NCBI RefSeq assembly: GCF_000214175.1
Contig: NC_015564.1
Location: forward strand, 1,798,001 to 1,862,000
Direction: 5' to 3'
DNA length: 64,000 bases
Source: Hoyosella subflava DQS3-9A1
Lineage (GTDB): Bacteria > Actinomycetota > Actinomycetes > Mycobacteriales > Mycobacteriaceae
Part shown: positions 26,040 to 34,086 of the stretch, one piece after another
How the letters are laid out: each line of letters starts with the position of its first letter
How positions within the stretch are numbered: position 1 is the first letter of the stretch
Position numbers and translations under genes: made by a program
The notes under the pieces: generated by a model
The model's database searches: none
Told to the model about the DNA's origin: nothing
What the model saw: the letters and a program-made list of their open reading frames with translations, nothing else

Positions 26040-28716
26040 GAACCTGCCTGAAACACGCGTACCACCGTCTTATCCGGTCAGCTGGGAAGCCGACGTGCTT
26101 GCCGCTGACGGTGGCGTGGTACACCTGCGCCCTATCACTCCCGCGGACAGCGATGCGCTCGTCCGCTTCCACGCGGGCCTGTCAGAGCGGACACGCTACC
26201 TGCGCTACTTCGGTCCGTACCCGCGGATGTCTGATCGCGACGTCAAGCATTTCACGAACGTCGACCACCGCGATCGCGTCTCGTTCGTACTCATACTCGG
26301 GGATGACATCATCGGTGTGGGCCTGTACGAAAGCCTCCATTACTCGGGGACAGACAACTCCGCTGAGGTGGCTTTCGTCATTGCCGATGCGCACCAGGGT
26401 AGAGGTCTCGGTTCGATTCTGCTTGAGCATCTCGCCGACGCGGCAGCGCAGAACGGCCTGACACGGTTCGAGGCTGAAGTGCTCGCGGAAAACCGCGGCA
26501 TGATCGCTGTCTTCAAAGAAGCTGGGTATGAAGTCTCACGCAGCTACGACGGGAGCGTCGCCCACCTCGCGTTCGACATTGATCCAACGGAGGCGCGGTT
26601 CACCGTCCGTGATTCCCGGGAACGCATGTCTGAGGCGCGCAGCGTCCGCAACGTGCTGCACCCAGGGTCGATCGCCGTGATCGGCGCATCAACCGATCCG
26701 TCGAAAGTGGGTGGCGCGGTACTGCAAAACCTTCTTGCCGCGGGCTTCACGGGTCCGGTGTTTCCTGTCCATCCGGATCGGGTGTCGGTTCGAGGTGTGC
26801 GCGCCTATCCGACGGTCCGTGATATCCCGGATGAGGTGGATCTCGCCGTGGTTGCTGTACCAGCACCCGCGATCGATGAAGTGCTCGACGATTGTCTCGC
26901 TAAACGAGTCAAGGCGCTCGTGGTCGTGTCGGCGGGGTTCAGTGAGGCCAGCCTCGATGGTGTCGATGCTGAACGTCGACTCGTGCAGTCGGCGCGAGCG
27001 CACGGGATGCGCGTCATCGGCCCGAACGCGCTCGGCGTTGCCAACACCGACCCCGCTGTCGCGATGAACGCGTCCCTCGTGCCCATCTTGCCCCCGCGGG
27101 GGCGAATCGGATTTTTCTGTCAGTCGGGCGCTCTCGGTATCGCAATTCTTGACACCGCGCGGCGCCGTCAGCTCGGCTTGTCCACCTTCGTCTCAGCAGG
27201 AAACCGCGCCGACCTCTCGGGAAACGATCTGCTCCAGTATTGGGATTCTGATCCTGAAACTGACGTGGTCCTGTTGTACCTGGAAAGCTTCGGCAACCCG
27301 CGGAAGTTCTCGCGCATCGCTCGCCGCGTCGCGCGAAGCAAGCCGGTTGTCGCTGTGAAAAGTGGACGGCATGCCGCACCGTTCGCGCTGGCCGCGACCG
27401 GTGTCGCGCTTGATGAGTCAAGTGTGTCGGCATTGTTCGAACAAACTGGTGTCGTGCAGGTCTCGAGCATCTCCGACCTTTTCGACTGCGCGTTGCTGTT
27501 CGGCTACCAGCCGCTGCCGGGCGGGCCGCGCGTGGCCGTGGTCGGGAACTCGACTGCACTCGGTGTCCTCACCGTTGATGCGGCGCGGGGTGAGGGCCTC
27601 GACGCGGCGGACCCGGTTGACGTCGGACCGCACGCAACGCCCTCGGAATTTGCGAGCGCGATCTCCGCAGCGCTGGGTTCTGAAGACGTCGACGCCGTGA
27701 TCGCAGTCTTCGTGCCGCCCGTCGCGGTGCCGGCGGAGCCGTACGCGGCAGCGCTGCGTGAGACGGCGAGGGGAGCGGCGAAACCATTGCTGACAACCTT
27801 CCTGGGCAGCGAAGGCATCCCCAACGAACTCGCTGTCCTTGATGACAGCGGCGCGCCATTGCGCGGTTCCGTACCGTCGTACCCTGGCCCGGAGCGCGCT
27901 GTGGCGGCGCTCGCGCGCGCGTGGCGGTACTCGCGGTGGCGGAATCAGCCGGTATCGAAAGTCGTGCGGCCAGACGGGATGGATCCGGACAAGGCCAGAG
28001 ACATGATCCGGAAATGGCTGCCCGTCTCAGGTCACCGCTGGCTCACTGACGAGGAAACCAACCGCCTGATCGAATGCTACGGAATCGAGGTCGTCCCGTT
28101 CCGCGACGTAAATAGCCCGGAAGAGGCAATCGTGGCCGCAGGCGAACTGGGATTTCCCGTCGCTGTCAAAGCGGTCGGGGAGCAGTGGCAGTACCGAACT
28201 GACCTGCTCGGCGTTCGCCTGGACCTGACGAGGGAAACTTCGGTGCGCCTGGCGTATGAGGCAATCGCCGAGATAACCGGGTCATCGATGGTGCGGGTGC
28301 AGAAGATGGCAGCGAAGGGGATCGGCTGCACACTTGGCCTCCAGGATGACCCTTCATTCGGCACCCTCATTACTTTTGGGCTCGCGGGTGTGATCTCCGA
28401 GCTAGTCGGCGACCGCGCCTATCAGGTACCGCCGCTTACTGAAGAAGCGGCCAGCGCCCTCATCAATGCGCCGAAGGCCTCGCCACTGCTCGACGGTATC
28501 CGCGGAGCACCGCCGGCGAATAAAGCTGCTCTTGTTGAACTGGGCCAGCGTGTGTCGGCCCTCGCGGTCGATCTGCCCGAGGTGCGGGAATTGCTGTTTC
28601 ACCCAGTTCTCGCGGCGCCGGAGGGAGCGTCCGTCATCGGCGCTCAGATCCGCATCGGCAAGGAGGTCGCGTACCTTGACCTCGATAACGCAGCAGGCGC
28701 ACGGCGCCTGCGATAG
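26023..28716 (+). CDS. Pat-type protein acetyltransferase: GNAT fused to ADP-forming acyl-CoA synthetase-like domains
   Basis: 897 aa from the ATG at 26023. Order: GNAT domain (residues about 20-190, acetyl-CoA loop HQGRGLGSILLEHL), CoA-binding Rossmann domain (IAVIGASTDPSKVGGAV), succinyl-CoA-ligase-like domain, and C-terminal ATP-grasp domain. The usual phosphohistidine motif SHTGA of ADP-forming acetyl-CoA synthetases is replaced by AATGV after VKSGRHAAPF, so the synthetase half cannot form the phosphohistidine. This mirrors Salmonella Pat, but with GNAT at the N-terminus as in actinobacterial Pat enzymes. It likely acetylates acetyl-CoA synthetase and other lysines, opposed by the overlapping AcuC. 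Confidence 0.9.
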   Translation: MTHVTENLPETRVPPSYPVSWEADVLAADGGVVHLRPITPADSDALVRFHAGLSERTRYLRYFGPYPRMSDRDVKHFTNVDHRDRVSFVLILGDDIIGVGLYESLHYSGTDNSAEVAFVIADAHQGRGLGSILLEHLADAAAQNGLTRFEAEVLAENRGMIAVFKEAGYEVSRSYDGSVAHLAFDIDPTEARFTVRDSRERMSEARSVRNVLHPGSIAVIGASTDPSKVGGAVLQNLLAAGFTGPVFPVHPDRVSVRGVRAYPTVRDIPDEVDLAVVAVPAPAIDEVLDDCLAKRVKALVVVSAGFSEASLDGVDAERRLVQSARAHGMRVIGPNALGVANTDPAVAMNASLVPILPPRGRIGFFCQSGALGIAILDTARRRQLGLSTFVSAGNRADLSGNDLLQYWDSDPETDVVLLYLESFGNPRKFSRIARRVARSKPVVAVKSGRHAAPFALAATGVALDESSVSALFEQTGVVQVSSISDLFDCALLFGYQPLPGGPRVAVVGNSTALGVLTVDAARGEGLDAADPVDVGPHATPSEFASAISAALGSEDVDAVIAVFVPPVAVPAEPYAAALRETARGAAKPLLTTFLGSEGIPNELAVLDDSGAPLRGSVPSYPGPERAVAALARAWRYSRWRNQPVSKVVRPDGMDPDKARDMIRKWLPVSGHRWLTDEETNRLIECYGIEVVPFRDVNSPEEAIVAAGELGFPVAVKAVGEQWQYRTDLLGVRLDLTRETSVRLAYEAIAEITGSSMVRVQKMAAKGIGCTLGLQDDPSFGTLITFGLAGVISELVGDRAYQVPPLTEEAASALINAPKASPLLDGIRGAPPANKAALVELGQRVSALAVDLPEVRELLFHPVLAAPEGASVIGAQIRIGKEVAYLDLDNAAGARRLR

Positions 28717-28725
28717 AGAAACGAA

Positions 28726-28762
28726 GGCGCGGGCCAGACTCCCGACAAGTCTGTCCCGCGCC
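28726..28762. terminator. hairpin between convergent pat and sigB
   Basis: Stem of eight GC-rich pairs (28726-28733 with 28755-28762), one mismatch, then six more pairs (28735-28740 with 28748-28753), loop of seven. It lies between two convergent stop codons, so it can serve both strands. No strong U-tract on either side. Confidence 0.65.
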
Positions 28763-28774
28763 GTGAACAGGTGG

Positions 28775-29758
28775 TTATGACGCGTAACCGCGCAGCTTCT
28801 CCGCGCGATCACCCTGGCGCAGCTTCGTCATGACCTCGCGTTCGATCTGACGGACCCGCTCGCGCGAAAGTCCAAAGATCCGGCCGATTTGATCGAGTGT
28901 GCGAGGCTGGCCGTCCTCGAGCCCATAGCGGAAGGTGATGACCTGGCGCTCCCGCTCATCGAGGGTGGAGAGGACCGTTCGGATGTCGCTGTGCAGCAGT
29001 CGTGTGATCACTGCGGTCTCTGCGTCAGTCGCATCGGAGTCTTCGATGAAGTCGCCAAGCGGAGCCTCTTCGTCATTTCCGACGGGCATATCGAGACTTA
29101 CCGGGTCGCGGCTGTGGTCGAGGAGATCCTGGATCTTCTCCTGTGGGATGCCGGATTCACGCGCCAGTTCTGCTTCTGTCGCTTCGCGGCCGAGTTGCTG
29201 ATGCAGCTCACGCTTGATGCGAGCGAGTTTGTTGACCTGCTCGACAAGGTGTACTGGGAGCCGGATGGTGCGACTCTGATCGGCCATGCCGCGGGTGATG
29301 GCCTGCCGGATCCACCACGTCGCATAGGTCGAGAACTTGAAGCCCTTCGCGTAATCGAACTTCTCCATCGCGCGAATAAGCCCGAGGTTGCCCTCCTGGA
29401 TGAGATCCAGCAACGGCATACCACGCCCGGTGTAACGCTTCGCTAGTGAGACGACGAGACGGAGGTTCGCTTCGAGCAGATGGCTGCGAGCCTTCTGCCC
29501 GTCACGGACGATATAGGCGAGATCCCGCTTCTTCGCAGGAGTCAGCTTCGGTGCGGTCTGCAGGATATGCGTCGCGTAGAGGCCTGCTTCGATGCGCTTC
29601 GCCAGCTCCACTTCGTCCGCAGCCGTCAGGAGTGCTGTGCGCCCGATACCATTGAGATAGACACGAACAAGGTCAGCGGCGGGGCTTTGCGAATCAAGCT
29701 CAGCTGCGGTGAGATCCGTAGCTCCATTCCTGCGGCGAGTGGTCGCGGGGCTGGTCAT
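28775..29758 (-). CDS. sigB: primary-like sigma factor SigB
   Basis: 327 aa sigma-70 factor. Region 1.2 ([21 protein letters not shown]), region 2 ([28 protein letters not shown] and [13 protein letters not shown]), region 3 and region 4 with helix-turn-helix [21 protein letters not shown]. It lacks the long basic/acidic N-terminus of SigA, which with its length marks SigB. ATG at 29758 sits eight bases after GAGGAGG. It closely resembles the sigA product at 36285-37796 in regions 2-4. Upstream lies an ECF-type promoter, so it is probably induced by stress sigma factors. Confidence 0.94.
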   Translation of the reverse strand: MTSPATTRRRNGATDLTAAELDSQSPAADLVRVYLNGIGRTALLTAADEVELAKRIEAGLYATHILQTAPKLTPAKKRDLAYIVRDGQKARSHLLEANLRLVVSLAKRYTGRGMPLLDLIQEGNLGLIRAMEKFDYAKGFKFSTYATWWIRQAITRGMADQSRTIRLPVHLVEQVNKLARIKRELHQQLGREATEAELARESGIPQEKIQDLLDHSRDPVSLDMPVGNDEEAPLGDFIEDSDATDAETAVITRLLHSDIRTVLSTLDERERQVITFRYGLEDGQPRTLDQIGRIFGLSRERVRQIEREVMTKLRQGDRAEKLRGYAS

Positions 29759-29793
29759 TGCGTGCCTCCTCATCGATTGTCGTACATAACAAC

Positions 29794-29821
29794 AACGGTC
29801 GGAACCCCGGAAAAAGTTCCC
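29794..29821 (-). promoter_or_regulatory. ECF-type (SigE/SigH-like) promoter of sigB
   Basis: Read on the minus strand: GGGAAC (29821-29816), 18 bases, then CGTT (29797-29794). This fits the GGAAC-N17/18-CGTT pattern of SigE/SigH-class promoters in Mycobacteriales and lies 36 bp before the sigB start. The same kind of promoter drives sigB in M. tuberculosis. Confidence 0.65.
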
Positions 29822-29941
29822 GGGTACTCTCGTGTGCGGTGACGCTGACCTGCGTTGATCTTCCTCGGAACTGAGAAGTTGCTGAGAATGGCGTCCTCTG
29901 CGGAACCAAAGTTACTGGCTAGTTGCGGAGCTGACTGCGCC

Positions 29942-30367
29942 TCAGGTGTGCACGAGTACGGTGAACGGCCCGTCATTGACAGACTCGACCGCCATGTCCG
30001 CCCCGAACGCCCCGTGCTCGACCTTCAGCCCCTGTGCATGCAGCGCCTGGGAGACTTCGCTGTAACGCTGCGAAGCTTCGTCCGGTGCTGCGGCGGCGAT
30101 CCAGGATGGACGGCGGCCCTTCTTCGTATTTCCCAGGAGCGTGAACTGGCTCACCAGTAATACCGGTGCCCCGATGTCCAGCGCGCATTTCTCGTCGCGG
30201 AGGATTCGCAGTTCGGCGATCTTGCGCGCCATGATCGACACCTGCGTCGGCCCGTCGTCGCGTGCCACACCGAGGAGCACGAGCAAACCAGGTGACTGAA
30301 TTTCACCGACGACGTCGCCGGCCACGGTGACAGACGCTCGAGTGACACGAGAGATCACGGCGATCAC
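29942..30367 (-). CDS. dtd: D-aminoacyl-tRNA deacylase
   Basis: 141 aa. Removes D-amino acids (and glycine) mischarged on tRNA. Begins MIAVISRVTRASVTV, has the SQFTLLGNTKKGRRPSW motif and the NDGPFTVLVHT C-terminus carrying the Gly-cisPro element that selects chirality. Full family length. It overlaps the upstream methyltransferase gene by 4 bp on the same strand, so the two are translationally coupled. Confidence 0.93.
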   Translation of the reverse strand: MIAVISRVTRASVTVAGDVVGEIQSPGLLVLLGVARDDGPTQVSIMARKIAELRILRDEKCALDIGAPVLLVSQFTLLGNTKKGRRPSWIAAAAPDEASQRYSEVSQALHAQGLKVEHGAFGADMAVESVNDGPFTVLVHT

Positions 30368-31878
30368 GCTGCTCCACCTCGGTTGGAGAAGATTTCTGCA
30401 GGGAGGACGATGCCGTGCCGGATTAGCGCCTCCGCGAGCGCGAGGCCGCTGGCCACCATCTCCTCCGAAGCCTCATCAGTCGTCGCCGCGAGCAGTTCGA
30501 GCACGTCGCCGAAGGGCAGGCCCTCAACGCCGCGCAGACCCCCGAGCAGCATCACGCCGAGATCGTCTATCTCGTGCTGCCAGCGTGGCCCTTCTGTGCG
30601 GTGAATGCGCGTCACCACTGAATCCCAGCCGTCTGCGCCGGGCACCGACACTCGTTCCAGCGCGCTGTTGGGATTCAGGACCAGGCGTTCGGTCAGTAGG
30701 TCATGTGTCCGCAACCATGCGACGCGCTGCAGGTATTGAGACGCTTCATCGCCGAGAGGGTCGTCGAACGAGTGGCGTAGGTCCTCGCAAAGAATGTCGG
30801 AAGGTGCGTCGGTGCGACGCAGAAAGACGAACCCGAAACCGATCGCATCGACCCCTGCGTGGTCGAGATGTGTGAGCCACTGTTCCTGGCGAGCGATCCC
30901 TGCTGGAGTGCGCAAGTCAACGTCGGTGTCACGAAGCCAGGTGGACACATAGAGATCCTTGTCGGCGATGTCTCGCTGGACGAACCAAGCGTCGACACCC
31001 TCGTCGGGCAACCACGACGCGACACGGGCACGCCAATCGGCCCCCTCTTGATGCACCCAGGATGCGAGCAGAGCGGCAGTGCCGCCAGGCCGCAGATGTT
31101 CGACGCTCTTCTGGACCACCAAAGCGCTCGCACCGTCGAGTTCCAGACCCGAATCACGGTAGGTGAGTTCCACGGACGGTCCGCTGACTACGAAGGGCGG
31201 ATTCGCGACGATCTGATCGAAGAGCTCACCCTCGACGGGTTCGAACCACGAGCCAGCGCGCACGTCGACATCGATGTTGTTGAGCGCGAAGGTTGCTTCA
31301 GCGAGACGGAGCGAGCGGGCACTGATGTCTGTGGCAGTGATCGAGCCCGCGTAGGTTGCGGCGTGGACTGCCTGAATCCCGCAGCCAGTTCCCAGATCTA
31401 GGACTCGCTCTGCGGGCCCCACCGGGGTTGCCCTCAGGAGCGACAGGGAAGCTGCACCGACGCCGAGTACGTGATCCGTACTGAGTTCACGGTCGCTCAT
31501 CGACGCGTCGAAGTCCGAAACTATCCAACGCGTACCGCTGCCGGTGTCGAGTGGACGGATATCGATTGGTGATTCCGCAACCCCTGCCTCATTCGGCGCG
31601 AAGAGGCCCGCACGAATAAGCTCACGCGCACTAAGAGGGGCGAGGGCGTGTATGACATCGTCTGCAGGCAGCGGATCGCCGAGCATGAAGTACCTGATGA
31701 GCAACCCGAGTTGCCCGGCATCACGGCAGTATCGGCGGACTGCTCCAGGCTCACCCCGGTCGAGCGCAGCGAGTCCGGAGTCGCCTAGAACCTCGATCAC
31801 GCCGTCGGCAGTAAAACTGATGCTCTCAAAGACTTCGCGCAGCGTGGTCCAGACCGCAGTGGTGTTTTCGTGCGTCAC
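30364..31878 (-). CDS. class I SAM-dependent methyltransferase with NPPF motif
   Basis: 504 aa. An N-terminal helical domain (about 1-130), then a Rossmann methyltransferase: SAM site VLDLGTGCGIQAVHA, acidic loop TATDIS, and catalytic NPPF in DQIVANPPFVVS, the signature of N-methylation of Gln, adenine or guanine (PrmC/RsmC-like). A C-terminal domain of about 150 residues follows, without a family I recognise. The actual target, protein or RNA, is unknown. Overlaps DUF3099 upstream and dtd downstream by 4 bp each, forming a DUF3099-methyltransferase-dtd operon. Confidence 0.87.
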   Translation of the reverse strand: MTHENTTAVWTTLREVFESISFTADGVIEVLGDSGLAALDRGEPGAVRRYCRDAGQLGLLIRYFMLGDPLPADDVIHALAPLSARELIRAGLFAPNEAGVAESPIDIRPLDTGSGTRWIVSDFDASMSDRELSTDHVLGVGAASLSLLRATPVGPAERVLDLGTGCGIQAVHAATYAGSITATDISARSLRLAEATFALNNIDVDVRAGSWFEPVEGELFDQIVANPPFVVSGPSVELTYRDSGLELDGASALVVQKSVEHLRPGGTAALLASWVHQEGADWRARVASWLPDEGVDAWFVQRDIADKDLYVSTWLRDTDVDLRTPAGIARQEQWLTHLDHAGVDAIGFGFVFLRRTDAPSDILCEDLRHSFDDPLGDEASQYLQRVAWLRTHDLLTERLVLNPNSALERVSVPGADGWDSVVTRIHRTEGPRWQHEIDDLGVMLLGGLRGVEGLPFGDVLELLAATTDEASEEMVASGLALAEALIRHGIVLPAEIFSNRGGAA

Positions 31879-32276
31879 CCGTCGATTGTCTCGTGCTTTT
31901 GCTGTTCGATCGCGCGCTGCTCCTCTTTGATGGCGCGCCTGCGCGCGTCGTAGCGGTCTGGTTCACCTTTCCGCCGGGGCGGACGGTCGTTGGCGACGAG
32001 GACAGCAACCCATGGAAGAGGGATCGACAGCGCAATGATAAGCAGGGGAACCCAGCCAGTGCCCGTGACCGAGTAGGCGATCGCCGCAAGTATCAATGCG
32101 GGGATGCGGAACGACATGAGAATCGTGTACTTCCGCACTCTGGCCCGGTGCTGCTGTTCGAACGACTCTGTTGCGCCCGTGATCAGCAACGGCTTGGAAG
32201 GCTTGCCAAATGCCTTCGCCGTGGATTCGTCCCCGGTGAAGAATCCGCCCTGGGAACTGCGCGGATGATTCGTCAT
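31875..32276 (-). CDS. DUF3099 membrane protein
   Basis: 133 aa from the ATG at 32276. The open frame reaches to 32426 but crosses the start of the divergent DUF3039 gene, so the shorter version is preferred. Two transmembrane segments about residues 52-90 (IPALILAAIAYSVTG then VPLLIIALSIPLPWVAVLVA), with basic and polar tails; the C-terminus is charged and helical (RRRAIKEEQRAIEQQ). Function unknown. Paired with a divergent DUF3039 gene, as Rv2709/Rv2708c in M. tuberculosis. Confidence 0.85.
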   Translation of the reverse strand: MTNHPRSSQGGFFTGDESTAKAFGKPSKPLLITGATESFEQQHRARVRKYTILMSFRIPALILAAIAYSVTGTGWVPLLIIALSIPLPWVAVLVANDRPPRRKGEPDRYDARRRAIKEEQRAIEQQKHETIDG

Positions 32277-32348
32277 GCTTCTACTCTCCCACTCCGGTGA
32301 GAACGAAGCCACTTCGGCCTCGAATCCGAGTACGGCATTATTAGGAAT

Positions 32349-32582
32349 GTGAGCACCGAAACGAAGGAACGTCCCGATACGCGGACCGATGAGACAACCG
32401 GCGACGATGTACCCAAGTTCTTCCACTACGTGCGTAAGGACAAGATTACAGAAAGTGCCGTGACAGGTAACTACGTCGTGGCGTTATGCGGAGAAGTATT
32501 CCCCGTCACCCGGTCAGCCAAACCTGGATCGCCTGTGTGCCCGGAGTGCAAAAAGATCTATGAGCGTATGCGCTCGCAATAG
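32349..32582 (+). CDS. DUF3039 small zinc-ribbon-like protein
   Basis: 77 aa. Acidic N-terminus followed by FFHYVRKDKITESAVTG and two metal-type Cys groups, ALCGEVF and VCPECKKIYE. Conserved across Mycobacteriales beside sigB and YihY genes; function unknown. The start is a GTG at 32349. Downstream are a long perfect inverted repeat and a hairpin ending in six T. Confidence 0.88.
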   Translation: MSTETKERPDTRTDETTGDDVPKFFHYVRKDKITESAVTGNYVVALCGEVFPVTRSAKPGSPVCPECKKIYERMRSQ

Positions 32583-32608
32583 CTGGACCACCTGGCTCGA
32601 GTTCTGCT

Positions 32609-32668
32609 TCGCCCACCTCTGAGCGACAATCGCGATTCCCGGATAGATTGTCGCTCAGAGGTGGGCGA
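32609..32668. repeat. perfect 23-bp inverted repeat (large hairpin)
   Basis: Left arm 32609-32631 and right arm 32646-32668 are exact reverse complements over 23 bases, with a 14-base loop. It lies 26 bp after the DUF3039 stop and before the convergent yihY stop. It is longer than an ordinary intrinsic terminator and has no T-run after it. It may be a bidirectional terminator or RNA-stabilising stem; a small palindromic element is also possible. Confidence 0.8.
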
Positions 32669-32685
32669 GGCGCGCTTGCCTCGGC

Positions 32686-32720
32686 GGGGCGCTCCATGCG
32701 GGAACGCCCTAGGGTTTTTT
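32686..32720 (+). terminator. intrinsic terminator after DUF3039
   Basis: GGGGCG (32686-32691) pairs with CGCCCT (32705-32710), with inner TCC/GGA pairs, followed by AGGG and six T (32715-32720). It overlaps the last codons of the convergent yihY gene. Moderate stem, good T-run. Confidence 0.5.
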
Positions 32721-33845
32721 GAGCTGTTCGACCACTTCGTCGTCCTCAGCCGGATCAGCCTCGTGCCTGCCATGGTGGCTGCGCAGCTCGCTGGCCGGCT
32801 GATCGGTGACCACTCTGATCGACCCGGACGCGAGCCGCAGCAACTGAGACGTGACGGGCCGTTGTTCGTCGGGACGCTCCGATGCTGCCTGCGCCTGGTT
32901 CGCGAGCCACCGCCTCACCTGTTCGATTCGTGTCGCGCGTGCCGGCCAGATCTCCTGGATCGTCGCATTGAACTCCGCGCCCAGCATGATGGCAAAGCCA
33001 AGGAAGAACGCGAAAAGCAGGAACGCGATTGGCGTTGCCAGTGCGCCATACGTGTAACCGGTTCGTGTGATCGCTCCGAGGTATACGCGCAGGCCGGTAC
33101 TCGCCGCGTAGAAGACCACACCGGCGAGGACCGCGCCCGCAAGGAGCCTGTGCCACGGCAAGCTGCGGGGCAGCGCGACCTTATAGAGCGTGGTCAGGCC
33201 AAACAGCAGCAGAACCGCAACCGCCGGGTAGTAGAACGTGCGCACCATCTCCGAACCCAGGTGATCCCACGAATCAGGAATGAGGTCCATGATCAGCGCA
33301 GGTCCGAGCGCAACGAGTGGCATGGTGAAGACCGCGAGGAATAGAAACACGACGTAGAGGAGCAGCGCGAAAAGGCGCTGCCACACCGGATGGCGATGCT
33401 CGTTCTGGCCGTGCGCCTCCACGATTGCGTCGACGAATGCGGAAATCGCTGAGGAACCCGCCCACAGCGACAGCACGAAGCCCACGGACACGAACTCGAG
33501 GCGGCCGCGGACGAGCACATCGTTGACGGTGGGCTGGATGATCTGGTCAACGACGCTCTCATTGAACACGGCGCCACTGAAGGTGATGATCTTGCCCTCG
33601 ATGATATCGATTGTGTTCGGGCCGAACCAGTCGCCGACATACCCAAGCATCCCGAGCACCCCGAGGAAGAGGGGCGGCAGCGATAGCACCTGCCAGAAAG
33701 CAGCGGTGGCGGAGTGGGAAAAGATCGAGTCGTCCCATGCCTTCACCGTGGTACGCCCGATCACCTGACCGGTGCGGCGTATCGGGTGCCAGCGGTGGGC
33801 CCGGGCGGGGCCGTCACCGCGTGTTGGCGTTTCTTGTTCGCTCAT
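32709..33845 (-). CDS. YihY/BrkB family integral membrane protein
   Basis: 378 aa inner-membrane protein with about six transmembrane helices between residues 40 and 290 and soluble tails. YihY features: SATAAFWQVLSLPPLFLG, GPALIMDLIPDSW, the PRSLPWHRLLAGAVLAGVVFY segment, and the YGALATPIAFLLFAFFLGFAIMLGAEFNA signature. Once annotated as ribonuclease BN in error; the true role is unknown. The C-terminal 80 residues are charged. ATG at 33845. Corresponds to Rv2707. Confidence 0.9.
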   Translation of the reverse strand: MSEQETPTRGDGPARAHRWHPIRRTGQVIGRTTVKAWDDSIFSHSATAAFWQVLSLPPLFLGVLGMLGYVGDWFGPNTIDIIEGKIITFSGAVFNESVVDQIIQPTVNDVLVRGRLEFVSVGFVLSLWAGSSAISAFVDAIVEAHGQNEHRHPVWQRLFALLLYVVFLFLAVFTMPLVALGPALIMDLIPDSWDHLGSEMVRTFYYPAVAVLLLFGLTTLYKVALPRSLPWHRLLAGAVLAGVVFYAASTGLRVYLGAITRTGYTYGALATPIAFLLFAFFLGFAIMLGAEFNATIQEIWPARATRIEQVRRWLANQAQAASERPDEQRPVTSQLLRLASGSIRVVTDQPASELRSHHGRHEADPAEDDEVVEQLKKP

Positions 33846-34086
33846 GGCCTCTCTAGGATGCTCGACGGGCCGGAGCAGAGCGGGGAAGCGGTCTGTCGTG
33901 TCTGCGGCGGAGGATAGGCGGTCCGGTGAAATAATATGGGTCGCGCTAGCGTCCCGCCCACTGCGCCAGTGTGGTGGTGCCCACGTGATGAGACCATGTT
34001 CGTTCTGTGTGCGGCGCTGCGGCTAGCGTGCAACGTGACTGCCGCGCAGAGTCTGCGGCGAAAGTGTGAGCTGACAAGGAGTGTGT

